DNA of 64,000 nt from Ricordea florida. Its lineage: Eukaryota > Cnidaria > Anthozoa > Corallimorpharia > Ricordeidae. The stretch's first letter is position 1. Every line of letters begins with the position of its first letter. Under the pieces are notes generated by a model. It ran no database searches and had not been told where the DNA came from. It was given only the letters and a program-made list of their open reading frames with translations. Where the stretch lies: assembly GCA_949710005.1 (NCBI GenBank), contig OX453272.1, positions 5,989,173 through 6,053,172 of the forward strand, in the 5' to 3' direction. This document shows, piece by piece, positions 26,201-41,700 of the stretch. Both the position numbers and the translations under genes were made by a program.

Positions 26201-29200
26201 TCTCTTACCTCATTTTCTCTTGATACTGTCCTCTTATCATAGTAAGACAACCCAGTATGAGAGTTACGTTCTCTTACCTCATTTTCTCTTGATACTGTCC
26301 TCTTATCATAGTAAGACAACCCAGTATGGAAGATACGTTCTCTTACCTCATTTTCTCTTGATACTGTACTCTTATCATAGTAAGACAACCCAGTATGGAA
26401 GATACGTTCTCTTACATCATTTGCTCTTGATACTGTCCCCTTATCATAGTAAGACAACCCAGTATGGAAGATACGTTCTCTTACCTCATTTTCTCTTGAT
26501 ACTGTCCTCTTATCATAGTAAGACAACCCAGTATGGAAGATACGTTCTCTTACATCATTTTCTGTTGATACTGTCCCCTTATCATAGTAAGACAACCCAG
26601 TATGGAAGATACCTTCTCTTACATCATTTTCTCTTGATACTGTCCCCTTATCATAGTAAGAGAACCCAGTATGGAAGATACGTTCTCTTACCTAATTTTC
26701 TCTTGATACTGTCCTCTTATCATAGTAAGACAACCCAGTATGGAAGATACGTTCTCTTACATCATTTTCTCTTGATACTGTCCCTTTATCATAGTAAGAG
26801 AACCCAGTATGGAAGATACGTTCTCTTACATCATTTTCTCTTGATACTGTCCCCTTATCATAGTAAGACAACCCAGTATGGAAGATACGTTCTCTTACCT
26901 CATTTTCTCTTGATACTGTCCTCTTATCATAGTAAGACAACCCAGTATGGAAGATACCTTCTCTTACATCATTTACTCTTGATACTGTCCCCTTATCATA
27001 GTAAGACAACCCAGTATGGAAGATACGTTTTCTTACCTCATTTTCTCTTGATACTGTCCCCTTATCATAGTAAGAGAACCCAGTATGGAAGATACGTTCT
27101 CTTACCTCATTTTCTCTTGATACTGTCCTCTTATCATAGTAAGACAACCCAGTATAGAAGATACGTTCTCTTACCTCATTTTCTCTTTATAGCTGTCCCC
27201 TTATCATAGTAAGACAACCCAGTATGGAAGATACGTTCTCTTACCTCATTTTCTTTTGATACTGTCCTCTTATCATAGTAAGACAACCCAGTATGGAAGA
27301 TACGTTCTCTTACCTCATTTTCTCTTGATACTGTACTCTTATCATAGTAAGACAACCCAGTATGGAAGATACGTTCTCTTACATCATTTGCTCTTGATAC
27401 TGTCCCCTTATCATAGTAAGACAACCCAGTATGGAAGATACGTTCTCTTACCCCATTTTCTATTGATACTGTCCCCTTATCATAGTAAGAGATCCCAGTA
27501 TGGAAGATACGTTCTCTTACCTCATTTTCTCTTGATACTGTCCTCTTATCATAGTAAGACAACCCAGTATGGAAGATAGGTTCTCTTACATCATTTTCTC
27601 TTGATACTGTCCTCTTATCATAGTAAGACAACCCAGTATGGAAGATACGTTCTCTTACATCATTTGCTCTTGATACTGTCCCCTTATCATAGTAAGACAA
27701 CCCAGTATGGAAGATACGTTCTCTTACCTCATTTTCTCTTGATACTGTCCTCTTATCATAGTAAGACAACCCAGTATAGAAGATACGTTCTCTTACCTCA
27801 TTTTCTCTTGATACTGTCCCCTTATCATAGTAAGAGAACCCAGTATGGAAGACACGTTCTCTTACCTCATTTTCTCTTGATACTGTCCTCTTATCATAGT
27901 AAGACAACCCAGTATAGAAGATACGTTCTCTTACCTCATTTTCTCTTGATAGCTGTCCCCTTATCATAGTAAGACAACCCAGTATGGAAGATACGTTCTC
28001 TTACCTCATTTTCTCTTGATACTGTCCTCTTATCATAGTAAGACAACCCAGTATGGAAGATACGTTCTCTTATCTCATTTTTTCTTTATACTGTACTCTT
28101 ATCATAGTAAGACAACCCAGTATGGAAGATACGTTCTCTTACATCATTTGCTCTTGATACTGTCCCCTTATCATAGTAAGACAACCCAGTATGGAAGATA
28201 CGTTCTCTTACCTCATTTTCTCTTGATACTGTCCTCTTATCATAGTAAGACAACCCAGTATGGAAGATACGTTCTCTTACATCATTTTCTCTTGATACTG
28301 TCCCCTTATTATAGTAAGACAACCCAGTATGGAAGATACGTTCTCTTACATCATTTTCTCTTGATACTGTCCCCTTATCATAGTAAGAGAACCCAGTATG
28401 GAAGATACGTTCTCTTACCTCATTTTCTCTTGATACTGTCCTCTTATGATAGTAAGACAACCCAGTATGGAAGATACGTTCTCTTACATCATTTTCTCTT
28501 GATACTGTCCCCTTATCATAGTAAGACAAGCCAGTATGGAAGATACGTTCTCTTACCTCATTTTCTCTTGATACTGTCCTCTTATCATAGTAAGACAACC
28601 CAGTATGGAAGATACGTTCTCTTACATCATTTTCTCTTGATACTGTCCCCTTATCATAGTAAGACAACCCAGTATGGAAGATACGTTCTCTTACCTCATT
28701 TTCTCTTGATTCTGTCTCCTTATCATAGTAAGAGAACCCAGTATGGAAGATACGTTCTCTTACCCCATTTTCTCTTGATACTGTCCCCTTATCATAGTAA
28801 GAGAACCCAGTATGGAAGATACGTTCTCTTACATCATTTTCTCTTGATACTGTCCTCTTATCATAGTAAGACATCCCAGTATGGAAGATACGTTCTCTTA
28901 CATCATTTTCTCTTGATACTGTCCCCTTATCATAGTAAGAGAACCCAGTATGGAAGATACGTTCTCTTACCTCATTTTCTCTTTATTCTGTTTCCTTATC
29001 ATAGTAAGACAACCCAGTATGGAAGATACGTTCTCTTACCTCATTTTCTCTTGATACTGTCCTCTTATCATAGTAAGACAACCCAGTATGGAAGTTACGT
29101 TCTCTTACATCATTTTCTCTTGATACTGTCCCCTTATCTTAGTAAGACAACCCAGTATGGAAGATACGTTCTCTTACCTCATTTTCTCTTGATACTGTCC

Positions 29201-32179
29201 TCTTATCATAGTAAGACAACCCAGTATGGAAGATACGTTCTCTTACCTCATTTGCTCTTGATACTGTCCTCTTATCATAGTAAGACAACCCAGTATGGAA
29301 GATACGTTCTCTTACCTCATTTTCTCTTGATACTGTCCTCTTATCATAGTAAGACAACCCAGTATGGAAGATACGTTCTCTTACCTCATTTTCTCTTGAT
29401 ACTGTCCCCTTATCATAGTAAGAAAACCCAGTATGGAAGATACGTTCTCTTACCTCATTTTCTCTTGATACTGTCCCCTTATCATAGTAAGAGAACCCAG
29501 TATGGAAGATACGTTCTCTTACATCATTTTCTCTTGATACTGTCCCCTTATCATAGTAAGAGAACCCAGCATGGAAGATACGTTCTCTTACCTCAGTTTC
29601 TCTTGATACTGTCCTCTTATCATAGTACGACAACCCAGTATGGAAGATACGTTCTCTTACATCATTTTCTCTTGATACTGTCCCCTTATCATAGTAAGAG
29701 AACCCAGTATGGAAGATACGTTCTCTTACATCATTTTCTCTTGATACTGTCCCCTTATCATAGTAAGAGAACCCAGCATGGAAGATACGTTCTCTTACCT
29801 CAGTTTCTCTTGATACTGTCCTCTTATCATAGTAAGACAACCCAGTATGGAAGATACGTTCTCTTACATCATTTTCTCTTGATACTGTCCCCTTATCATA
29901 GTAAGACAACCCAGTATGGAAGATACGTTCTCTTACATCATTTTCTCTTGATACTGTCCCCTTATCATAGTAAGACAACCCAGTATGGAAGATACGTTCT
30001 CTTACCTCATTTTCTCTTGATAGTGTCCCCTTATCATAGTAAGACAACCCAGTATGGAAGATACGTTCTCTTACCTCATTTTCTCTTGATACTGTCCTCT
30101 TATCATAGTAAGACAACCCAGTATGCAAGATACGTTCTCTTACCTCATTTTCTCTTGATACTGTCCTCTTATCATAGTAAGACAACCCAGTATGCAAGAT
30201 ACGTTCTCTTACCTCATTTTCTCTTGATACTGTCCTCTTATCATAGTAAGACAACCCAGTATGGAAGATACGTTCTCTTACCTCATTTTCTCTTGATACT
30301 TTCCCCTTATCATAGTAAGACAACCCAGTATAGAAGATACGTTCTCTTACCTCATTTTCTCTTGATACTGTCCTCTTAACATAGTAAGACAACCCAGTAT
30401 GGAAGATACGTTCTCTTACATCATTTTCTCTTGATACTGTCCCCTTATCATAGTAAGACAACCCAGTATGGAAGATACGTTTTCTTACCTCATTTTCTCT
30501 TGATACTGTCACCTTATAATAGTAAGACAACCCAGTATGGAAGATACGTTCTCTTACCTCATTTTCTCTTGATACTGTCCTCTTATCATAGTAAGACAAC
30601 CCAGTATGGAAGATACGTTCTCTTACATCATTTTCTCTTGATACTGTCCCCTTATCATAGTAAGACAACCCAGTATGGAAGATACGTTCTCTTACCTCAT
30701 TTTCTCTTGATTCTGTCCCCTTATCATAGTAAGAGAACCCAGTATGGAAGATCCGTTCTCATACCCCATTTTCTCTTGATACTGTCCCCTTATCATAGTA
30801 AGAGAACCCAGTATGGAAGATACGTTCTCTTACCTCATTTTCTCTTGATACTGTCCTCTTATCATAGTAAGACAACCCAGTATGGAAGAAACGTTCTCTT
30901 ACATCATTTTCTCTTGATACTGTCCCCTTATCATAGTAAGACAACCCAGTATGGAAGATACGTTCTCTTACCTCATTTTCTCTTGATACTGTCCTCTTAT
31001 CATAGTAAGACAACCCAGTATGGAAGATACGTTCTCTTACTTCATTTTCTCTTGATACTGTCCCCTTATCATAGTAAGACAACCCAGTATGGAAGATACG
31101 TTCTCTTACCTCATTTTCTCTTGATACTGTCCTCTTATCATAGTAAGACAACCCAGTATGGAAGATACGTTCTCTTACCTCATTTTCTCTTGATACTGTC
31201 CCCTTATCAAAGTAAGACAACCCAGTATGGAAGATACGTTCTCTTACCTCATTTTCTCTTAATACTGTCCTCTTATGATAGTAAGACAACCCAGTATGGA
31301 AGATACGTTCTCTTACCTTATTTTCTCTTGATACTGTCCTCTTATCATAGTAAGACAACCCAGTATGGAAGATACGTTCTCTTACATCATTTTCTCTTGA
31401 TACTGTCCCCTTATCTTAGTAAGACAACCCAGTATGGAAGATACGTTCTCTTACCTCATTTTCTCTTGATACTGTCCTCTTATCATAGTAAGACAACCCA
31501 GTATGGAAGATGCGTTCTCTTACATCATTTTCTCTTGATACTGTCCCCTTATCTTAGTAAGAATACCCAGTATGGAAAATACGTTCTCTTACCTTATTTT
31601 CTCTTTATTCTGTCCCCTTATCATAGTAAGACAACCCAGTATGGAAGATACTTTCTCTTACCCCATTTTCTCTTGATACTTTCCCCTTATCATAGTAAGA
31701 GAACCCAGTATGGAAGATACGTTCTCTTACCTCATTTTCTCTTGATACTGTCCTCTTATCATAGTAAGACAACCCAGTATGGAAGATACGTTCTCTTACA
31801 TCATTTTCTCTTGATACTGTCCCCTTATCATAGTAAGACAGCCCAGTATGGAAGATACGTTCTCTTACCTCATTTTCTCTTTATTCTGTCCCCTTATCAT
31901 AGTAAGACAACCCAGTATGGAAGATACGTTCTCTTACCTCATTTTCTCTTGATACTGTCCTCTTATTATAGTAAGACAACCCAGTATGGAAGTTACGTTC
32001 TCTTACATCATTTTCTCTTGATACTGTCCCCTTATCTTAGTAAGACAACCCAGTATGGAAGATACGTTCTCTTACCTCATTTTCTCTTGAAACTGTCCTC
32101 TTATCATAGTAAGACAACCCAGTATAGAAGATACGTTCTCTTACCTCATTTCCTCTTGATAGATGTCCCCTTATCATAG
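23250..32179. repeat. Long-range duplication within the array (offset 7,181 bp)
   Basis: The block at 23250-24998 recurs at 30431-32179, and neighbouring frame boundaries (23578-24177 versus 30759-31358) keep the same 7,181 bp offset, which equals 104 monomers of 69 bp plus 5 bases, i.e. several 70 bp units. Rare variants, such as the malformed unit with CCGTTCTCATACC near 23575 and 30757, are shared. Confidence 0.8.
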
Positions 32180-35100
32180 TAAGACAACCCAGTATGGAAG
32201 ATACGTTCTCTTACCTCATTTTCTCTTGATACTGTCCTCTTATCATAGTAAGACAACCCAGTATGGAAGATACGTTCTCTTACCTCAATTTCTCTTGATA
32301 CTGTCCTCTTATCATAGTAAGAGAACCCAGTATGGAAGATACGTTCTCTTACCTCATTTTCTCTTGATACTGTCCTCTTATTATAGTAAGAGAACCCAGT
32401 ATAGAAGATACGTTCTCTTACCTCATTTTCTCTTGATACTGTCCTCTTATCATAGTAAGACAACCCAGTATGGAAGATACGTTCTCTTACATCATTTTCT
32501 CTTGATACTGTCCCCTTATCATAGTAAGACAACCCAGTATGGAAGATACGTTCTCTTACCTCATTTTCTCTTGATACTGTCCTCTTATCATAGTAAGACA
32601 ACCCAGTATGGAAGATACGTTCTCTTACATCATTTTCTCTTGATACTGTCCCCTTATCATAGTAAGACAACCCAGTATGGAAGATACGTTCTCTTACCTC
32701 ATTTTCTCTTGATTCTGTCTCCTTATCATAGTAAGAGAACCCAGTATGGAAGATACGTTCTCTTACCCCATTTTCTCACGATACTGTCCCCTTATCATAG
32801 TAAGAGAACCCAGTATGGAAGATAAGTTCTCTTACCTCATTTTCTCTTGATACTGTCCTCTTATCATAGTAAGACAACCCAGTATGGAAGATACGTTCTC
32901 TTACCTCATTTTCTCTTGATACTGTCCTCTTATCATAGTAAGACAACCCAGTATGGAAGATACGTTCTCTTACCTCATTTTCTCTTGATACTGTCCTCTT
33001 ATCATAGTAAGACAACCCAGTATGGAAGATACGTTCTCTTACCTCATTTTCTCTTGATACTGTACTCTTATCATAGTAAGGCAACCGAGTATGGAAGATA
33101 CGTTCTCTTACATCATTTGCTCTTGATACTGTCCCCTTATCATAGTAAGACAACCCAGTATGGAAGATACGTTCTCTTACCTCATTTTCTCTTGATACTG
33201 TCCTCTTATCATAGTAAGACAACCCAGTATGGAAGATACGTTCTCTTACATCGTTTTCTGATGATACTGTCCCCTTATCATAGTAAGACAACCCAGTATG
33301 GAAGATACGTTCTCTTACATCATTTTCTCTTGATACTGTCCCCTTATCATAGTAAGAGAACCCAGTATGGAAGATACGTTCTCTTACCTAATTTTCTCTT
33401 GATACTGTCCTCTTATCATAGTAAGACAACCCAGTATGGAAGATACGTTCTCTTACATCATTTTCTCTTGATACTGTCCCCTTATCATAGTAAGAGAACC
33501 CAGTATGGAAGATACGTTCTCTTACATCATTTTCTCTTGATACTGTCCCCTTACCATAGTAAGACAAGCCAGTATGGAAGATACGTTCTCTTACCTCATT
33601 TTCTCTTGATACTGTCCTCTTATCATAGTAAGACAACCCAGTATGGAAGATACGTTCTCTTACCTCATTTTCTCTTGATACTGTCCCCTTATCAAAGTAA
33701 GACAACCCAGTATGGAAGATACGTTCTCTTACCTCATTTTCTCTTAATACTGTCCTCTTATGATAGTAAGACAACCCAGTATGGAAGATACGTTCTCTTA
33801 CCTTATTTTCTCTTGATACTGTCCTCTTATCATAGTAAGACAACCCAGTATGGAAGATACGTTCTCTTACATCATTTTCTCTTGATACTGTCCCCTTATC
33901 TTAGTAAGACAACCCAGTATGGAAGATACGTTCTCTTACCTCATTTTCTCTTGATACTGTCCTCTTATCATAGTAAGACAACCCAGTATGGAAGATGCGT
34001 TCTCTTACATCATTTTCTCTTGATACTGTCCCCTTATCTTAGTAAGAATACCCAGTATGGAAAATACGTTCTCTTACCTTATTTTCTCTTTATTCTGTCC
34101 CCTTATCATAGTAAGACAACCCAGTATGGAAGATACTTTCTCTTACCCCATTTTCTCTTGATACTTTCCCCTTATCATAGTAAGAGAACCCAGTATGGAA
34201 GATACGTTCTCTTACCTCATTTTCTCTTGATACTGTCCTCTTATCATAGTAAGACAACCCAGTATGGAAGATACGTTCTCTTACATCATTTTCTCTTGAT
34301 ACTGTCCCCTTATCATAGTAAGACAGCCCAGTATGGAAGATACGTTCTCTTACCTCATTTTCTCTTTATTCTGTCCCCTTATCATAGTAAGACAACCCAG
34401 TATGGAAGATACGTTCTCTTACCTCATTTTCTCTTGATACTGTCCTCTTATTATAGTAAGACAACCCAGTATGGAAGTTACGTTCTCTTACATCATTTTC
34501 TCTTGATACTGTCCCCTTATCTTAGTAAGACAACCCAGTATGGAAGATACGTTCTCTTACCTCATTTTCTCTTGAAACTGTCCTCTTATCATAGTAAGAC
34601 AACCCAGTATAGAAGATACGTTCTCTTACCTCATTTCCTCTTGATAGATGTCCCCTTATCATAGTAAGACAACCCAGTATGGAAGATACGTTCTCTTACC
34701 TCATTTTCTCTTGATACTGTCCTCTTATCATAGTAAGACAACCCTGTATGGAAGATACGTTCTCTTACCTCAATTTCTCTTGATACTGTCCTCTTATCAT
34801 AGTAAGAGAACCCAGTATGGAAGATACGTTCTCTTACCTCATTTTCTCTTGATACTGTCCTCTTATTATAGTAAGAGAACCCAGTATAGAAGATACGTTC
34901 TCTTACCTCATTTTCTCTTGATACTGTCCTCTTATCATAGTAAGACAACCCAGTATGGAAGATACGTTCTCTTACATCATTTTCTCTTGATACTGTCCCC
35001 TTATCATAGTAAGACAACCCAGTATGGAAGATACGTTCTCTTACCTCATTTTCTCTTGATACTGTCCTCTTATCATAGTAAGACAACCCAGTATGGAAGA

Positions 35101-35776
35101 TACGTTCTCTTACATCATTTTCTCTTGATACTGTCCCCTTATCATAGTAAGACAACCCAGTATGGAAGATACGTTCTCTTACCTCATTTTCTCTTGATTC
35201 TGTCTCCTTATCATAGTAAGAGAACCCAGTATGGAAGATACGTTCTCTTACCCCATTTTCTCACGATACTGTCCCCTTATCATAGTAAGAGAACCCAGTA
35301 TGGAAGATAAGTTCTCTTACCTCATTTTCTCTTGATACTGTCCTCTTATCATAGTAAGACAACCCAGTATGGAAGATACGTTCTCTTACCTCATTTTCTC
35401 TTGATACTGTCCTCTTATCATAGTAAGACAACCCAGTATGGAAGATACGTTCTCTTACCTCATTTTCTCTTGATACTGTCCTCTTATCATAGTAAGACAA
35501 CCCAGTATGGAAGATACGTTCTCTTACCTCATTTTCTCTTGATACTGTACTCTTATCATAGTAAGGCAACCGAGTATGGAAGATACGTTCTCTTACATCA
35601 TTTGCTCTTGATACTGTCCCCTTATCATAGTAAGACAACCCAGTATGGAAGATACGTTCTCTTACCTCATTTTCTCTTGATACTGTCCTCTTATCATAGT
35701 AAGACAACCCAGTATGGAAGATACGTTCTCTTACATCGTTTTCTGATGATACTGTCCCCTTATCATAGTAAGACAA
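32146..35776. repeat. Tandem higher-order duplication (offset 2,485 bp)
   Basis: Frame boundaries at 32146, 32163, 32670, 32776, 32825, 32847 and 33291 are all repeated exactly 2,485 bp later (36 monomers plus 1). Private variants such as GATAGATG and the TTTTCTGATGATAC unit occur in both copies. Confidence 0.8.
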
Positions 35777-38700
35777 CCCAGTATGGAAGATACGTTCTCT
35801 TACATCATTTTCTCTTGATACTGTCCCCTTATCATAGTAAGAGAACCCAGTATGGAAGATACGTTCTCTTACCTAATTTTCTCTTGATACTGTCCTCTTA
35901 TCATAGTAAGACAACCCAGTATGGAAGATACGTTCTCTTACATCATTTTCTCTTGATACTGTCCCCTTATCATAGTAAGAGAACCCAGTATGGAAGATAC
36001 GTTCTCTTACATCATTTTCTCTTGATACTGTCCCCTTACCATAGTAAGACAAGCCAGTATGGAAGATACGTTCTCTTACCTCATTTTCTCTTGATACTGT
36101 CCTCTTATCATAGTAAGACAACCCAGTATGGAAGATACGTTCTCTTACATCATTTTCTCTTGATACTGTCCCCTTATCATAGTAAGACAACCCAGTATGG
36201 AAGATACGTTCTCTTACCTCATTTTCTCTTGATTCTGTCTCCTTATCATAGTAAGAGAACCCAGTATGGAAGATACGTTCTCTTACCCCATTTTCTCTTG
36301 ATACTGTCCCCTTATCATAGTAAGAGAACCCAGTATGGAAGATACGTTCTCTTACCTCATTTTCTCTTGATACTGTCCTCTTATCATAGTAAGACATCCC
36401 AGTATGGAAGATACGTTCTCTTACATCATTTTCTCTTGATACTGTCCCCTTATCATAGTAAGAGAACCCAGTATGGAAGATACGTTCTCTTACCTCATTT
36501 TCTCTTTATTCTGTTTCCTTATCATAGTAAGACAACCCAGTATGGAAGATACGTTCTCTTACCTCATTTTCTCTTGATACTGTCCTCTTATCATAGTAAG
36601 ACAACCCAGTATGGAAGTTACGTTCTCTTACATCATTTTCTCTTGATACTGTCCCCTTATCTTAGTAAGACAACCCAGTATGGAAGATACGTTCTCTTAC
36701 CTCATTTTCTCTTGATACTGTCCTCTTATCATAGTAAGACAACCCAGTATGGAAGATACGTTCTCTTACCTCATTTGCTCTTCATACTGTCCTCTTATCA
36801 TAGTAAGACAACCCAGTATGGAAGATACGTTCTCTTACCTCATTTTCTCTTGATACTGTCCTCTTATCATAGTAAGAGAACCCAGTATGGAAGATACGTT
36901 CTCTTACCTCATTTTCTCTTGATACTGTCCCCTTATCATAGTAAGAGAACCCAGTATAGAAGATACGTTCTCTTACCTCATTTTCTCTTGATACTGTCCT
37001 CTTATCATAGTAAGACAACCCAGTATGGAAGATACGTTCTCTTACATCATTTTCTCTTGATACTGTCCCCTTATCATAGTAAGGCAACCCAGTATGGAAG
37101 ATACGTTCTCTTACCTCATTTTCTCTTGATACTGTCCTCTTATCATAGTAAGACAACCCAGTATGGAAGATACGTTCTCTTACATCATTTTCTCTTGATA
37201 CTGTCCCCTTATCATAGTAAGACAACCCAGTATGGAAGATACGTTCTCTTACCACATTTTCTCTTGATACTGTCCTCTTATCATAGTAAGACAACCCAGT
37301 ATGGAAGATACGTTCTCTTACATCATTTTCTCTTGATACTGTCCCCTTATCATAGTAAGACAACCCAGTATGGAAGATACGTTCTCTTACCCCATTTTCT
37401 CTTGATACTTTCCCCTTATCATAGTAAGAGAACCCAGTATGGAAGATACGTTCTCTTACCTCATTTTCTCTTGATACTGTCCTCTTATGATAGTAAGACA
37501 ACCCAGTATGGAAGATACGTTCTCTTACATCATTTTCTCTTGATACTGTCCCCTTATCATAGTAAGACAACCCAGTATGGAAGATACGTTCTCTTACATC
37601 ATTTTCTCTTGATAATGTCCCCTTATCATAGTAAGACAACCCAGTATGGAAGATACATTCTCTTACCTCATTTTCTCTTGATTCTGTCTCCTTATCATAG
37701 TAAGAGAACCCAGTATGGAAGATACGTTCTCTTACCCCATTTTCTCTTGATACTGTCCCCTTATCATAGTAAGAGAACCCAGTATGGAAGATACGTTCTC
37801 TTACCTCATTTTCTCTTGATACTGTCCTCTTATCATAGTAAGACAACCCAGTATGGAATATACGTTCTCTTACATCATTTTCTCTTGATACTGTCCCCTT
37901 ATCATAGTAAGAGAACCCAGTATGGAAGATACGTTCTCTTACCTCATTTTCTCTTTATTCTGTTTCCTTATTATAGTAAGACATCCCAGTATGGAAGATA
38001 CGTTCTCTTACTTCATTTTCTCTTGATACTGTCCTCTTATCATAGTAAGACAACCCAGTATGGAAGTTACGTTCTCTTACATCATTTTCTCTTGATACTG
38101 TCCCCTTATCTTAGTAAGACAACCCAGTATGGAAGATACGTTCTCTTACCTCATTTTCTCTTGATACTGTCCTCTTATCATAGTAAGACAACCCAGTATG
38201 GAAGATACGTTCTCTTACCTCATTTTCTCTTGATACTGTCCTCTTATCATAGTAAGACAACCCAGTATGGAAGATACGTTCTCTTACCTCATTTTCTCTT
38301 GATACTGTCCTCTTATCATAGTAAGAGAACCCAGTATGGAAGATACGTTCTCTTACCTCATTTTCTCTTGATACTGTCCCATTATCATAGTAGGAGAACC
38401 CAGTATAGAAGATACGTTCTCTTACCTCATTTTCTCTTGATACTGTCCTCTTATCATAGTAAGAGAACCCAGTATGGAAGATACGTTCTCTTACCTCATT
38501 TTCTCTTGATACTGTCCCCTTATCATAGTAAGAGAACCCAGTATAGAAGATACGTTCTCTTACCTCATTTTCTCTTGATACTGTCCTCTTATCATAGTAA
38601 GACAACCCAGTATGGAAGATACGTTCTCTTACATCATTTTCTCTTGATACTGTCCTCTTATCATAGTAAGACAACCCAGTATGGAAGATACGTTCTCTTA

Positions 38701-41700
38701 CCTCATTTTCTCTTGATACTGTCCTCTTATCATAGTAAGAGAACCCAGTATGGAAGATACGTTCTCTTACCTCATTGTCTCTTGATACTGTCCCCTTATC
38801 ATAGTAAGAGAACCCAGTATAGAAGATACGTTCTCTTACCTCATTTTCTCTTGATACTGTCCTCTTATCATAGTAAGAGAACCCAGTATGGAAGATACGT
38901 TCTCTTACCTCATTTTCTCTTGATACTGTCCCCTTATCATAGTAAGAGAACCCAGTATAGAAGATACGTTCTCTTACCTCATTTTCTCTTGATACTGTCC
39001 TCTTATCATAGTAAGACAACCCAGTATGGAAGATACGTTCTCTTACATCATTTTCTCTTGATACTGTCCCCTTATCATAGTAAGACAACCCAGTATGGAA
39101 GATACGTTCTCTTACCTCTTTTTCTCTTGATACTGTCCTCTTATCATAGTAAGACAACCCAGTATGGAAGATACGTTCTCTTACATCATTTTCTCTTGAT
39201 ACTGTCCCCTTATCATAGTAAGACAACCCAGTATGGAAGATACGTTCTCTTACCACATTTTCTCTTGATACTGTCCTCTTATCATAGTAAGACAACCCAG
39301 TATGGAAGATACGTTCTCTTACATCATTTTCTCTTGATACTGTCCCATTATCATAGTAAGACAACCCAGTATGGAAGATACGTTCTCTTACCCCATTTTC
39401 TCTTGATACTTTCCCCTTATCATAGTAAGAGAACCCAGTATGGAAGATACGTTCTCTTACCTCATTTTCTCTTGATACTGTCCTCTTATCATAGTAAGAC
39501 AACCCAGTATGGAAGATACGTTCTCTTACATCATTTTCTCTTGATACTGTCCCCTTATCATATTAAGACAGCCCAGTATGGAAGATACGTTCTCTTACCT
39601 CATTTTCTCTTTATTCTGTCCCCTTATCATAGTAAGACAACCCAGTATGGAAGATACGTTCTCTTACCTCATTTTCTCTTGATACTGTCCTCTTATTATA
39701 GTAAGACAACCCAGTATGGAAGTTACGTTTTCTTACATCATTTTCTCTTGATACTGTCCCCTTATCTTAGTAAGACAACCCAGTATGGAAGATACGTTCT
39801 CTTACCTCATTTTCTCTTGAAACTGTATTCTTATCATAGTAAGACAACCCAGTATAGAAGATACGTTCTCTTACCTCATTTTCTCTTGATAGCTGTCCCC
39901 TTATCATAGTAAGACAACCCAGTATGGAAGATACGTTCTCTTACCTCATTTTCTCTTGATACTGTCCTCTTATCATAGTAAGACAACCCAGTATGGAAGA
40001 TACGTTCTCTTACCTCATTTTCTCTTGATACTGTCCTCTTATCATAGTAAGAAAACCCAGTATGGAAGATACGTTCTCTTACCTCATTTTCTCTTGATAC
40101 TGTCCCCTTATCATAGTAAGAGAACCCAGTATAGAAGATACGTTCTCCTACCTCATTTTCTCTTGATACTCTCCTCTTATCATAGTAAGACAACCCAGTA
40201 TGGAAGATACGTTCTCTTACATCATTTTCTCTTGATACTGTCCCCTTATCATAGTAAGACAACCCAGTATGGAAGATACGTTCTCTTACCTCATTTTCTC
40301 TTGATACTGTCCCCTTATCATAGTAAGACAACCCAGTATGGAAGATACGATCTCTTACATCATTTTCTCTTGATACTGTCCCCTTATCATAGTAAGACAA
40401 CCCAGTATGGAAGATACGTTCTCTTGCATCATTTTCTCTTGATACTGTCCCCTTATTATAGTAAGAGAACACAGTATGGAAGATACGTTCTCTTACCTCA
40501 TTTTCTCTTGATACTGTCCTCGTATCATAGTAAGACAACCCAGTATGGAAGATACGTTCTCTTACATCATTTTCTCTTGATACTGTCCCCTTATCATAGT
40601 AAGACAACCCAGTATGGAAGATACGTTCTCTTACCTCATTTTCTCTTGATACTGTCCTCTTATCATAGTAAGACAACCCAGTATGGAAGATACGTTCTCT
40701 TACATCATTTTCTCTTGATACTGTCCCCTTATCATAGTAAGACAGCCCAGTATGGAAGATACGTTCTCTTACCTCATTTTCTCTTGATACTGTCCCCTTA
40801 TCATATTAAGACAGCCCAGTATGGAAGATACGTTCTCTTACCTCATTTTCTCTTTATTCTGTCCCCTTATCATAGTAAGACAACCCAGTATGGAAGATAC
40901 GTTCTCTTACCTCATTTTCTCTTGATACTGTCCTCTTATTATAGTAAGACAACCCAGTATGGAAGTTACGTTTTCTTACATCATTTTCTCTTGATACTGT
41001 CCCCTTATCTTAGTAAGACAACCCAGTATGGAAGATACGTTCTCTTACCTCATTTTCTCTTGAAACTGTATTCTTATCATAGTAAGACAACCCAGTATAG
41101 AAGATACGTTCTCTTACCTCATTTTCTCTTGATAGCTGTCCCCTTATCATAGTAAGACAACCCAGTATGGAAGATACGTTCTCTTACCTCATTTTCTCTT
41201 GATACTGTCCTCTTATCATAGTAAGACAACCCAGTATGGAAGATACGTTCTCTTACCTCATTTTCTCTTGATACTGTCCTCTTATCATAGTAAGAAAACC
41301 CAGTATGGAAGATACGTTCTCTTACCTCATTTTCTCTTGATACTGTCCCCTTATCATAGTAAGAGAACCCAGTATAGAAGATACGTTCTCCTACCTCATT
41401 TTCTCTTGATACTCTCCTCTTATCATAGTAAGACAACCCAGTATGGAAGATACGTTCTCTTACATCATTTTCTCTTGATACTGTCCCCTTATCATAGTAA
41501 GACAACCCAGTATGGAAGATACGTTCTCTTACCTCATTTTCTCTTGATACTGTCCCCTTATCATAGTAAGACAACCCAGTATGGAAGATACGATCTCTTA
41601 CATCATTTTCTCTTGATACTGTCCCCTTATCATAGTAAGACAACCCAGTATGGAAGATACGTTCTCTTGCATCATTTTCTCTTGATACTGTCCCCTTATT

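Noticed and set aside
35332-39909. Giant 1,525-codon ORF (and many similar ORFs on both strands) in the repeat array
   Set aside because: The openness follows from a 69 bp unit without stops; ORFs exist on both strands, are broken by 70 bp units, and variation looks neutral.
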